IMG/VR virus record: IMGVR_UViG_3300037049_000148
Coordinates: 1 to 61,365 of that record
Length of the DNA: 61,365 nucleotides
Direction: 5' to 3' (one strand)
From: a virus
Both the position numbers and the translations under genes were made by a program. The notes below the pieces were generated by a model. The model ran no database searches. It was not told the DNA's origin and saw only the letters and a list, made by a program, of their open reading frames with translations. Below, piece by piece: positions 40,961 to 48,051 of this stretch. Position 1 is the first letter of the stretch. Each line of letters opens with the position of its first letter.

Positions 40961-41128
40961 ATGGCAGAAACAAAGAAGAAAGTAAAAAAGAAGGTTGTCA
41001 AGAAAAGAAGTAGCAAATACAATAAAAAGATTTCTCTTTATGGCATGGATGAAAAAGATGTTTTGAAAGAGTTATTGAAATCGCCCCCTATTCCAAGCGG
41101 AGAGATCAAGGATAAAAACAAGGAATAA
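40961..41128 (+). CDS. Small lysine-rich protein
   Basis: 55 residues between the two tRNA-like genes. The first 23 residues are dominated by Lys and Arg (AETKKKVKKKVVKKRSSKY), then an acidic helix and a Pro-rich tail. Could bind nucleic acid. ATG preceded by AGGATAAAATT. No family. Confidence 0.5.
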   Translation: MAETKKKVKKKVVKKRSSKYNKKISLYGMDEKDVLKELLKSPPIPSGEIKDKNKE

Positions 41129-41132
41129 ATCT

Positions 41133-41270
41133 ATGAAAAGAATTGGTAGAGGAGTTGCGAGAAATGTGGCAAAAGCCAGCGTCAAAAACGATAATTGTAT
41201 GGTATTGATTGTTGTTATGATTTCGCTCTTATTATTGTTTGTTTGTATAGTAAATGCACTAGCAAGATAA
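41133..41270 (+). CDS. Small single-TM protein
   Basis: 45 residues: basic amphipathic N-terminus and a strong TM helix (CMVLIVVMISLLLLFVCIV). Starts 4 nt after the 40961 stop, with AAGGA (inside the previous gene end) as ribosome site. The pair may form a small operon. Confidence 0.55.
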   Translation: MKRIGRGVARNVAKASVKNDNCMVLIVVMISLLLLFVCIVNALAR

Positions 41271-41322
41271 TATTAAGCGAGTATCATCTAATAATAGAAT
41301 AAGACTTATCTTACAAGTATGC

Positions 41323-41406
41323 CGATGAAAGCCCGATTTGAACCATTGAAGGTTTTTCACCCTCAACAGATGCTCAGTCTATCCCATTAAGTCCATTCCT
41401 CTCATC
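41323..41406 (-). tRNA. tRNA-Leu-like gene (GAG), degenerate T arm
   Basis: Minus strand: acceptor GATGAGA/TTTCATC (one G-U), anticodon stem ATAGA/TCTGT with loop CTGAGCA (anticodon GAG), and a long class-II variable arm TGAGGG-N7-CCTTCA typical of tRNA-Leu. The TTCAAAT T loop is present but its stem pairs poorly, and the D arm is irregular. Functional tRNA, tRNA-like element or decaying gene. Confidence 0.45.
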
Positions 41407-41443
41407 TTTCCGATTTTATTTTAACAAGAAAGTTAATAACGAT

Positions 41444-41953
41444 TTAATAGCAAGTCCATTCCGCAGTATTTGCGGTTGCCATGTTGTCTTGATTATTTTC
41501 ATATCTTTCTATTATTGCGATTACTTTTATGTAACAGTTCTTGTTTAATAAGCCTTGATAGAGTTCGGAAAAATCCTCTCTTGTGAAATAAATATACCAC
41601 CTTTCCAAATATCCTCCGCTAGGTGTTATTGTTACACAGAAATATTTTGGTTCTATACTAGCGTCATATCCCCAATTGTAGTAATTGCATAATTCGCCTG
41701 TACCAGTCAATGCAAATTTTTTGTAAAGATTGTTTGGCATATTATACTGAACTTCTTTGGCGGTTAAGGTTACACCCTCTTTTTGCATCCATTCGTGCAA
41801 TCCGGAATCGGGATTGGCAGTTGCCAGTTCATTAATTTGTTGCTGGGCGGTTTGTAAAAATTCTATTTGAGATGGGGTTGGCTGTATTGGTGAACACCCC
41901 GACATAAGAATGATAACTATTATCCCGAAGAGTTTAACAAGGAAAGTCTTCAT
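41444..41953 (-). CDS. Lipoprotein, possible superinfection-exclusion or conversion protein
   Basis: 169 residues. N-terminus KTFLVKLFGIIVIILMSGCS with lipobox MSGC and Cys20 as the lipidated residue. The mature part has three or four further Cys and a beta-rich C-terminal half. AT-rich. Phage lipoproteins often block receptor use or DNA entry during lysogeny. Inferred from type and context only. Confidence 0.75.
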   Translation of the reverse strand: MKTFLVKLFGIIVIILMSGCSPIQPTPSQIEFLQTAQQQINELATANPDSGLHEWMQKEGVTLTAKEVQYNMPNNLYKKFALTGTGELCNYYNWGYDASIEPKYFCVTITPSGGYLERWYIYFTREDFSELYQGLLNKNCYIKVIAIIERYENNQDNMATANTAEWTCY

Positions 41954-42046
41954 TTTGATTCTCCTCTTGAATTATTCTAATCATTATAGTTTAAAAACCA
42001 TAAAAGGAAAAGGAAATATGATTCAACAATTAAATAACAAGGTAAA

Positions 42047-42802
42047 ATGGGGTCTATGGGAAAACTTAAGTTTACATGGACTCTTTTTTGGCAGGGCATT
42101 ATTGCTTTTTGTCTTGTGTTATTGGGGGAGTTGGTAAACGATATGCTTTTATCTCCTTCTGGCTACTGTGGGAGTAGCATAGTTCTTTGTCGAGTTGTTC
42201 AAGTAATCGTATTTATAATAATATTACTTGTTGCCGGTGTTTTGGCTTATATAATCTGGAAGTTAATGTCGAAGATTGCTAAACAATTTTCAAAATTTAA
42301 ATATTCATTTCAAAGAAAAAAAGAGGTGGATTTTTCCCCATATATTTATCGAGATGGAAATATTATTTATATGAAAATTAGTTGCCCTCAAAAATCATTT
42401 TTATATGCTGTTTGCAGTTATTCAGTTAAATATCTGAAGTCGAAAAGAGAAGATCATGAAATTAAAACAAAATCTGACTTGATTAACAAAATGATTTCTG
42501 ATGCAATGATTGGAGCAACCGGGAAGCAGTCGTCATGGTTTGATTATGATTCGATAAAAATTAAGAAAAATACCTTTGGGAGATTACATCTATTTGAAAT
42601 TGATCCAGACAAAGAAATATTTTGTTTATATAGAGATTCAGGAATGCCAAAAAGATTTCGAAACGATGAACTTTTTCCAAATTTAGAAGAAATTTCTTTT
42701 CAGCGTGGAGAATATGACTTTGAAATAACAATATCCGCGAGAGATTTTTTAGGTAGAGTTTTTATGCAACGATTTCCTTATCATATAATATATGAAGGAT
42801 AA
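42047..42802 (+). CDS. Two-TM membrane protein with beta-rich C-terminal domain
   Basis: 251 residues. TM helices at about 10-30 and 50-72, basic stop-transfer (KIAKQFSKFKYSFQRKKEV), then a soluble domain. Same overall plan as the proteins at 7571 and 42819. An overlapping ORF (42018-42137, 39 residues) in another frame has the better ribosome site AAGGAAATATG, so the true start is uncertain. AT-rich cargo, function unknown. Confidence 0.6.
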   Translation: MGSMGKLKFTWTLFWQGIIAFCLVLLGELVNDMLLSPSGYCGSSIVLCRVVQVIVFIIILLVAGVLAYIIWKLMSKIAKQFSKFKYSFQRKKEVDFSPYIYRDGNIIYMKISCPQKSFLYAVCSYSVKYLKSKREDHEIKTKSDLINKMISDAMIGATGKQSSWFDYDSIKIKKNTFGRLHLFEIDPDKEIFCLYRDSGMPKRFRNDELFPNLEEISFQRGEYDFEITISARDFLGRVFMQRFPYHIIYEG

Positions 42803-42818
42803 AAATGACAGCCCATTT

Positions 42819-43565
42819 CTACACAAAAAAATTAGCCCATGCGTCAAGTATATAGTTACCATATTTAGATATATCGTTGCCAGAAATTGTCCCAGAAACA
42901 CCAATAATCAATTCGTAATCGGCTTTCCATATATCGAAGTCGCCAATGCCTTTTGTAGAAGTTTCGTCATAAGGAAAAAACTCTCTGCTGTAAAGTCCTG
43001 TTGCAATATAGAATTTTGTAATATGTCCTATAAAACCGTCCATGCCAGCATAGCTTGCTAACAAAATATCTATATCCTTGTTTGGAGGAATTCTTGTTAT
43101 CTCGCTCAAAAATGGGCGCTCCTCTGTTGGCAAATCTTTTAGATATACTGGCCCAATAGCAGTAATTCTTATCGGTTGAATGATCAGATTTTCTAAATAA
43201 TCATTGTCAGACTTGTTTGTTATCCTTAAACTGATACATCCTGAATTATGTCTAATATCACCATCAAGAATTTCCTCCACCCTGATTTTAGAAATGAGAT
43301 TTTTTGACCACAGTCTAATTGCGACGCTACCAAAACCAATTAAAGGAATTGTGAAAACAAATGCTATCAATATCATATTAACGATAGAACAAATTGCGAA
43401 TTGAGGAGGGCAATGAACAATATTCATGTATCCCCCAAGAGTTGCTATGATGGTTGCGAGAATCCCTATTAATAAACTTCCCACCACAATCACCAAATAG
43501 GATTGGAATATTCTTTTCTCCATGCCATCTATTTTACTCCCCATGCTATACAAAAAATGGGCCAT
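42819..43565 (-). CDS. Two-TM membrane protein with immunoglobulin-like beta domain
   Basis: About 248 residues (start at 43565, 43541 or 43523). TM helices at about 22-47 and 60-85, then beta-rich (CISLRITNKSDNDYLENLIIQPI). Convergent with the 42047 gene. Resembles 2TM-beta proteins. No catalytic residues visible. AT-rich. 43566-43690 upstream of it holds no recognisable gene. Confidence 0.65.
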   Translation of the reverse strand: MAHFLYSMGSKIDGMEKRIFQSYLVIVVGSLLIGILATIIATLGGYMNIVHCPPQFAICSIVNMILIAFVFTIPLIGFGSVAIRLWSKNLISKIRVEEILDGDIRHNSGCISLRITNKSDNDYLENLIIQPIRITAIGPVYLKDLPTEERPFLSEITRIPPNKDIDILLASYAGMDGFIGHITKFYIATGLYSREFFPYDETSTKGIGDFDIWKADYELIIGVSGTISGNDISKYGNYILDAWANFFV

Positions 43566-43696
43566 ACGTCAATTACACGATACTTTATATTTTGCGCATC
43601 GTGCAGGTGCCATTCGGCGCTATTCGGCCAATTTTCGACCGCCCACCGTGTTTGCCGACGGCGCGCTGTTGGACAATATTTGAACCCCCAACTCTA

Positions 43697-43725
43697 TTGA
43701 CAGGCTGGAATAGTTGCGTTACATT
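43697..43725 (+). promoter_or_regulatory. Promoter with CTGGAATAGTT spacer element
   Basis: TTGACA (43697-43702), 17-nt spacer containing CTGGAATAGTT, TACATT (43720-43725). Drives the 43765-44661 gene cluster. Confidence 0.85.
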
Positions 43726-43764
43726 TGGAAATTATAACACCATAATCACAAAGGATAAGTCTCA

Positions 43765-44076
43765 ATGACACTTCCTGACATCGGAAACACCTTCGACGCC
43801 GTCATCATCCAGCCCTTGGAAAAGTTTCCGGTAGTCGGAGAAATCGTGAAGGGCAAGATCCTGGACCAGGTGGGCAGGTTTCAATTGCGGAACAGCGTGA
43901 TTCAAAAGCAACCGCGCTTCATGATCTCGGCGGAATTTGAAGCCGCGTTATGGGATCACATTCGAGTCATGCCGGCGCAATCGCTGCTGCGTCCACCGCT
44001 GGATACCAATGTATGGGAACAGCATCGCAGAACGAAAGCCGGCACACACTGGTACTACCGGAGACCATATGCTTGA
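43765..44076 (+). CDS. Hypothetical protein, first gene of macro-domain operon
   Basis: 103 residues, ATG with AAAGGA upstream, about 35 nt after the promoter start. Mixed alpha/beta (FDAVIIQPLEKFPVVGEIVKGKIL), basic C-terminus with HWYYRRPY. A degenerate dispersed palindrome covers codons 3-8. No family. Confidence 0.65.
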   Translation: MTLPDIGNTFDAVIIQPLEKFPVVGEIVKGKILDQVGRFQLRNSVIQKQPRFMISAEFEAALWDHIRVMPAQSLLRPPLDTNVWEQHRRTKAGTHWYYRRPYA

Positions 44077-44236
44077 CGTGACGCTCTTTCACATCCGTTT
44101 GGAGTTGGGGTTCAAGTTGATGGAGGGGATATTCACAGCATTTTCGTTCATGCTTGGCACAGTGAGAAGTGACGAGTTCATCCTGATCGGGATCAGTCTC
44201 CTCGGCTGTGCGCACTTCTATCTTTCCGTCTGGTAA
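44069..44236 (+). CDS. Small hydrophobic protein
   Basis: 55 residues starting inside the end of the previous gene (ATG 44069, CCGGAG upstream). Two hydrophobic stretches, MEGIFTAFSFMLG and FILIGISLLGCAHFYL. Probably membrane-associated. Directly followed by the macro-domain gene. Confidence 0.6.
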   Translation: MLDVTLFHIRLELGFKLMEGIFTAFSFMLGTVRSDEFILIGISLLGCAHFYLSVW

Positions 44237-44238
44237 AT

Positions 44239-44661
44239 ATGACCCATATCATCAATTCAGATCTCATTGGCGTCGAGCGCGGCGTTATCTGCCACCAAGT
44301 CAATTGCCGCAAAGTGGCCGGGGCAGGTGTGGCGCTCCAGATCAGGCGCAGATGGCCGCAGTGGTACGCAGAGTTTCAAAGGCGTTCGCCCAAACTTGGG
44401 CAAGTCGGATATCACCAGGTCGATGAGAACCTAACCATCGCTGACTTGTACGCTCAGGATGGCTTTGGCCGGGATAGGCAGTACACCGATTACGAAGCCT
44501 TGAGAGCATGCCTTCAGGAAGTCAGCCGCTATGCCGGCAAGAAACCTGTGTATCTTCCCTTTGGCATGAGCTCGGGATTGGCGGGCGGCGACTGGAACGA
44601 AGTGTTGCGCATGATCGAAACGGAATTACCGGAAGCGATCATTGTCCGGAAGACCAGATGA
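44239..44661 (+). CDS. Macro-domain protein (ADP-ribose binding)
   Basis: 140 residues. GVICHQVNCRKVAGAGVALQIRRRWP is the macro-domain entry (strand, N/Q, GAGVAxxI), followed by YAQDGFG and later VYLPFGMSSGLAGGDW, which fits the phosphate-binding loop of small macro domains. Expected to bind or hydrolyse ADP-ribose or its esters, perhaps countering ADP-ribosylation-based defence or processing RtcB/tRNA-repair by-products. 2-nt gap to the previous gene. Confidence 0.82.
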   Translation: MTHIINSDLIGVERGVICHQVNCRKVAGAGVALQIRRRWPQWYAEFQRRSPKLGQVGYHQVDENLTIADLYAQDGFGRDRQYTDYEALRACLQEVSRYAGKKPVYLPFGMSSGLAGGDWNEVLRMIETELPEAIIVRKTR

Positions 44662-44672
44662 CTGGCGTCACC

Positions 44673-44701
44673 TTGACAAACTGGAATAGTTAAGTTACAT
44701 T
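44673..44701 (+). promoter_or_regulatory. Promoter of the large noncoding RNA, with CTGGAATAGTT spacer element
   Basis: TTGACA (44673-44678), 17-nt spacer containing CTGGAATAGTT, TACATT (44696-44701). Nearly identical to the promoter at 43697. An 8-bp perfect inverted repeat GTTACATT-TGT-AATGTAAC (44694-44712) overlaps the -10 and start point. Confidence 0.85.
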
Positions 44702-44712
44702 TGTAATGTAAC
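44694..44712. repeat. Inverted repeat over the ncRNA start point
   Basis: GTTACATT-TGT-AATGTAAC. Operator-like placement. Absent at the sister promoter 43697. Confidence 0.7.
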
Positions 44713-45189
44713 ACTTGAACCTTAACAACCGACGACCAATAGTAGAGACATGGATTGAAAGCAATTTCAATCCATGTCTCTGCCGAGGGCAGACATTTCT
44801 TCTCCTTTCTGATGCAGCCTGCGGGCTGCTCGATCCGCTGTGATGTCGGGTTGCAGTGGGTCAGGCGCAGTGGGTGCGCCACACGGAACTCCAGGTGGGC
44901 GACCACCTGGAGGACTCCGTCCGGATTAGGTATCAAACTTAAGTTGATAAGTACGTGGCACGACCTGTAGCAACGCGCACGCATTCCTGTACTAATTGTG
45001 ACCGAGTGACATAAGATGACGCATGCGTGTGGACGTGGACGGCGATATATCGCCGGGCACTGGAGGGACGCCTTCAGTGCCGAATACGCAAATCAAGCAG
45101 AGTACGTGAAAAGTCGCCTCTCATTCGAGACCCTACCCCTTGTGCGACGCTCTGCTCGCGATGGGAGCCGCAAATGGCTCCCATCAAAG
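44713..45189 (+). ncRNA. Ornate large noncoding RNA (ROOL/GOLLD-like candidate)
   Basis: About 480 nt with no credible ORF but almost continuous base pairing. Helices: 17-bp stem with GCAA loop (44744-44781), GCAGCC-TGCG-GGCTGC (44814-44829), GATCCGCTG with CAGTGGGTC (44832-44862), GGCGCA/TGCGCC (44864-44880), ACGGA/TCCGT enclosing TCCAGGTGG-GCGA-CCACCTGGA (44883-44920), TATCAA/TTGATA (44931-44949), CGCACGCAT/ATGCGTGTG (44976-45031), GGCGATATATCGCC (45041-45054), GGCACTG/CAGTGCC (45056-45081), nested GCAGAG/CTCTGC and GTCGC/GCGAC (45097-45155), and a 10-bp stem (45160-45185). Own promoter. Class assignment is inferred from size, style and phage context. Confidence 0.75.
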
Positions 45190-45205
45190 TTTCTGACAAC
45201 GGAAA
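45190..45205. repeat. Dispersed palindrome, one mismatch, overlapping a ribosome site
   Basis: TTTCTG-ACAA-CGGAAA. Its right arm merges with the GGAAAGG ribosome site of the 45212 gene. Confidence 0.65.
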
Positions 45206-45211
45206 GGCATT

Positions 45212-45451
45212 ATGGATCTGACCAAAGCGCGCGATGAAGAACATCTTGCCACGGTCATCACGTTGACCATTGGGGATGGCGAGATGGAAAAGATGCTGTT
45301 CACGGAAACGGAAAGGAAAGCCATCGCGGAAGGACTGGCCTCCGACAAGATCTCCACCAACCTGCATGCCTTGAGAGTGATCGCGATGAAGGCGGAGAAA
45401 ATGGCGAAGGCCATGCGAAGGCTGGCAAGGCTGCCAGGCAGACTTCATTGA
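45212..45451 (+). CDS. Small helical protein
   Basis: 79 residues, starting right after the ncRNA and a dispersed palindrome. Acidic N-terminal half, basic helical C-terminus (ALRVIAMKAEKMAKAMRRLARL). No family. Could be a partner of the adjacent RNA, by position only. Confidence 0.6.
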   Translation: MDLTKARDEEHLATVITLTIGDGEMEKMLFTETERKAIAEGLASDKISTNLHALRVIAMKAEKMAKAMRRLARLPGRLH

Positions 45452-45497
45452 GCCACTGGTTGAAGCACAGCCTATCATGCAGTACAATGGAGACGCC

Positions 45498-45782
45498 ATG
45501 AGACACACTCACGCACTCATCAAGATCCGATTGCTTCGCCGTCTCTATGCAGAAGAGCTCGAAGCTATGCGAATACATACGCCCATTGCCGATCGACGAT
45601 CAGAGTTATTCGTCGGAACGTGCTTTGGGCTGGAAAGTGGATTTTGGAAAATGCAGAGGAGCTTATTATGGCGCAATCTAAAATTCAAACCTACGATCAA
45701 TACATCGAACTTCAAAACGCAGTGGATGAAGCTAAAGAAAGATTGGACGGCGCTGGTGCAAGCGGTGCGCACTATCTTCTAA
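45498..45782 (+). CDS. Hypothetical basic protein, partly overlapping the next gene
   Basis: 94 residues, ATG with TGGAGAC upstream. The N-terminal 55 residues look natural (basic helix IKIRLLRRLYAEELEAMRI). The last 40 or so overlap the 45668 gene in another frame by 115 nt. Real but overlapping, or a shorter gene that lost its stop. Confidence 0.4.
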   Translation: MRHTHALIKIRLLRRLYAEELEAMRIHTPIADRRSELFVGTCFGLESGFWKMQRSLLWRNLKFKPTINTSNFKTQWMKLKKDWTALVQAVRTIF

Positions 45783-45886
45783 ACAATATTCTGCGCCGAT
45801 ACGGTGTGTTCGGGATGTCCAGGGAGGAAACAATAAAGCTAGGACAAAATCTCTGTAATGAGTTCTTGAAAAACAGACCAGATTGA
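45668..45886 (+). CDS. Small hypothetical protein
   Basis: 72 residues, ATG with AGAGGAG upstream. All-helical (YIELQNAVDEAKERL...SREETIKLGQNLCNEFL). No family. Last gene before the structured endolysin leader. Confidence 0.65.
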   Translation: MAQSKIQTYDQYIELQNAVDEAKERLDGAGASGAHYLLNNILRRYGVFGMSREETIKLGQNLCNEFLKNRPD

Positions 45887-45888
45887 GA

Positions 45889-45952
45889 CAGGGCGGCTTA
45901 GACGCCTGCCCTGCTAAACGGGCCGCGAAGAACGGCTCCAGCTTGGACCCGT
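45889..45952 (+). ncRNA. Structured 5' leader of the endolysin gene
   Basis: Hairpin CAGGGC-GGC...GCC-T-GCCCTG (45889-45913), then a three-way junction: ACGGG (45918-45922) with CCCGT (45948-45952) enclosing GCCG-N7-CGGC and TCCA-GCT-TGGA. The 150-nt gap 45887-46040 contains no ORF. May delay or control endolysin translation. Confidence 0.5.
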
Positions 45953-46040
45953 GCCAAGTAGACTTACCGCGTCGAATAGTCAGGATGGTAGGTGAAATTT
46001 CCACTGGATCTATCTGAGTTCCATCTTTATCAGGAGAACC

Positions 46041-46940
46041 ATGCCAGCTTATCAGTTGAAGAAAAATATTGGGTACGACTTTTATTCCGAGGAAATGCCG
46101 ATCGATCTGACGAAGGCGGATCCCAAGCCGGGCTTCGTGGTCGCAAAGGCCAGCCAGGGGAAGTGCGATAAAGATCGTTCGATCTCGCTCCTGGCGATTG
46201 CCAAACAGTTGGGCATCTTCCGCGGAGCCTATCACTTCTTCGAGTTGAACGATGTCACGCCGCAGGTCCAGAATTATCTGGAACAGATGGCGAGCATTGG
46301 CGAACTGGTCAATCTGACCCGCGATGGAACCGGAGCGATCATCAAAGGGACATGGCTGCCTGAAATGGAGCCGATCCTGGACCTTGAGTACGAGCCTCCG
46401 GTCAAGCCCTTTGGGATGTCCCAATCCAAATACAACAACCTGTATCCCACCGGCGATCCGGTTGCGTATCAGGTCAAGTTCTGGCTCAACGTCGTGGAAG
46501 GCGTCACCGGATTAAAGCCGATGATCTATTCCTCGGTGCACTTCCTATCATTTATTGCCAACGCTCAAGGCAACCTGCCGGCCTGGCTGAATGACTATCG
46601 TCACTGGTCTGCCGGGTATCTCAAGTCCATGTACGTGGACAACTATCCAACCATTCCAACGGTCTATAACTTCCCTGGCGCAGGAGCATCCGATCTCTGG
46701 CAATATGCAGACGACGGGCGTTCTCAAGGATGGTTCTTGAATGATCTCAACACTGCAAGCGATGGATATATGGCTGTGCTTGCGGCGCGTTCGGCTCCAG
46801 TACCTGTGCCGGCTCCGACACTACCTCTACCGCAACCGCCAGCGGCACCTGATGTCAGTGTATCCATTTCTTCCGTCACGGTGGGTTATATCGTAACCGT
46901 CAACGGTGTGGCTCAGCCGGTTCAAACGATCACCAAATAA
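46041..46940 (+). CDS. GH25 lysozyme endolysin
   Basis: 299 residues, ATG with AGGAGA upstream. GYDFYSEEM (Asp13), FVVAKASQG, FRGAYHFFE and PILDLEYEPP (Asp114, Glu116) are the GH25 muramidase signature. A Pro-rich linker (about 253-276) leads to a small beta C-terminal segment that may bind the wall. Cleaves peptidoglycan glycan strands for lysis after holin (33750) opens the membrane. No signal peptide, consistent with holin-dependent release. Confidence 0.9.
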   Translation: MPAYQLKKNIGYDFYSEEMPIDLTKADPKPGFVVAKASQGKCDKDRSISLLAIAKQLGIFRGAYHFFELNDVTPQVQNYLEQMASIGELVNLTRDGTGAIIKGTWLPEMEPILDLEYEPPVKPFGMSQSKYNNLYPTGDPVAYQVKFWLNVVEGVTGLKPMIYSSVHFLSFIANAQGNLPAWLNDYRHWSAGYLKSMYVDNYPTIPTVYNFPGAGASDLWQYADDGRSQGWFLNDLNTASDGYMAVLAARSAPVPVPAPTLPLPQPPAAPDVSVSISSVTVGYIVTVNGVAQPVQTITK

Positions 46941-47027
46941 TCCGCGGATCGTAACCGCGCTTTGCGTCCGTCGCCTGGCAAAGTGGCGAGACCGGCAGGC
47001 TCCTGCTCACCACGTAGTGGAGGCAAC

Positions 47028-47630
47028 ATGAACGTCACCAACGATCTCATTCCTCTGGACCAACTGCTTGCCTATCTGATCGACCCGCACCACTGCCCAT
47101 ATTGTGGAAATAAAAATATCCACTATGAGGAGCATCAATTGCCCAATTCGTATGTCCAATGCGGAAAATGCGGGCGGACTTTCGTGGAAGTGTGGAAACT
47201 GGTCGGCGTCAACGATCAACACGCCCCGACGAGTTTTGTCCAAACCCTGCTTTCCCTCGAAAGACTGCGCGGCAGTCAGATTACCTGGCGAGCGGCGTTA
47301 TCTCCCAGTGAAATGCTGGAATTCGCTGAAGGCAGCGCACTGCCCTTGCAGCGAGCCCTCGTTCGGGACATCGATGCTCTCATTCCGCCGGCATACTTTG
47401 GGCCGCGCTGCCTGAACAATGGCCGGCAGCATCATGTCTATGAAGTCGGCATGGAACTCAGCCGCGTTCTCTATGTGAATGTATATAAGAACTACATCGT
47501 CAATTGGAACAACCTGAGTAGCGTGCTGGCGAAGCAGCTAGACCAAATCGCAAAGCTATATAAAGCCGACGAACACGGAGTCGTCACGGACGACGCCGGC
47601 AAGTTTTCGTTCCGCTTCTGGTGGGATTAG
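47028..47630 (+). CDS. Zinc-ribbon protein
   Basis: 200 residues from ATG 47028 (GGAGG upstream). An upstream in-frame start at 46962 lies in the structured gap. CPYCGNKNIHYEE...VQCGKCGRTF (about 24-50) is a clear CxxC-CxxC ribbon. The remaining 150 residues are mixed alpha/beta and unrecognised. Possibly DNA- or RNA-binding. Confidence 0.7.
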   Translation: MNVTNDLIPLDQLLAYLIDPHHCPYCGNKNIHYEEHQLPNSYVQCGKCGRTFVEVWKLVGVNDQHAPTSFVQTLLSLERLRGSQITWRAALSPSEMLEFAEGSALPLQRALVRDIDALIPPAYFGPRCLNNGRQHHVYEVGMELSRVLYVNVYKNYIVNWNNLSSVLAKQLDQIAKLYKADEHGVVTDDAGKFSFRFWWD

Positions 47631-47631
47631 T

Positions 47632-48039
47632 ATGCACACAAAACGAAATGCGATCCTGGTATTGATTCTAGGGACGGCAGGTGCGTCCCTGATTATCTTC
47701 ACCACTTATATCTGGATGGGTATCCTGCTGGCGATCCTGGCGGTGACCATTCTTTCCGGGGCATTGTTCAGGCTCAAGCCCATGCAAACCGGGAAACCCG
47801 CCGAGGCTCCAGGCAGGTACTTCTATCTCTGCGACGAGGCGTTCATTGGGGAAATCGTGGAAGATGACACGCTGATCATTTACCGTGACGGGCGTCCCAT
47901 TGTGTCCGCCACGCTCGAAGAGCTTCGCAAAGAGATCGAAGAAGCGGCCAAAGACTTTATGTATCCATTTACTTATCGCAGGTTATGGAAAGAAAGCCTT
48001 CAACTGCTGGAAGCAAATCTCAACGGCGAGCTTCCATAA
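47632..48039 (+). CDS. Two-TM membrane protein
   Basis: 135 residues, 1-nt gap to the previous gene. Helices AILVLILGTAGASLIIFTTY and IWMGILLAILAVTILSGALF form a hairpin (about 7-48), followed by a soluble acidic helical tail. A GC-rich inverted repeat ACTGGGCAGG/CCTGCCCAGT follows its stop. Confidence 0.65.
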   Translation: MHTKRNAILVLILGTAGASLIIFTTYIWMGILLAILAVTILSGALFRLKPMQTGKPAEAPGRYFYLCDEAFIGEIVEDDTLIIYRDGRPIVSATLEELRKEIEEAAKDFMYPFTYRRLWKESLQLLEANLNGELP

Positions 48040-48051
48040 CGACTGGGCAGG

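Noticed and set aside
41323-41406. Confident tRNA-Leu call
   Set aside because: T stem and D arm pair poorly, so it is listed only as tRNA-Leu-like with low confidence.
43825-43840. TTTCCGGTAGTCGGAG as a further palindrome copy
   Set aside because: The half-sites are one base off in spacing and the right arm is incomplete.
44755-45237. Several 60-73-codon ORFs inside the ncRNA region
   Set aside because: They run through perfect hairpins, lack ribosome sites and have shadow-like composition.
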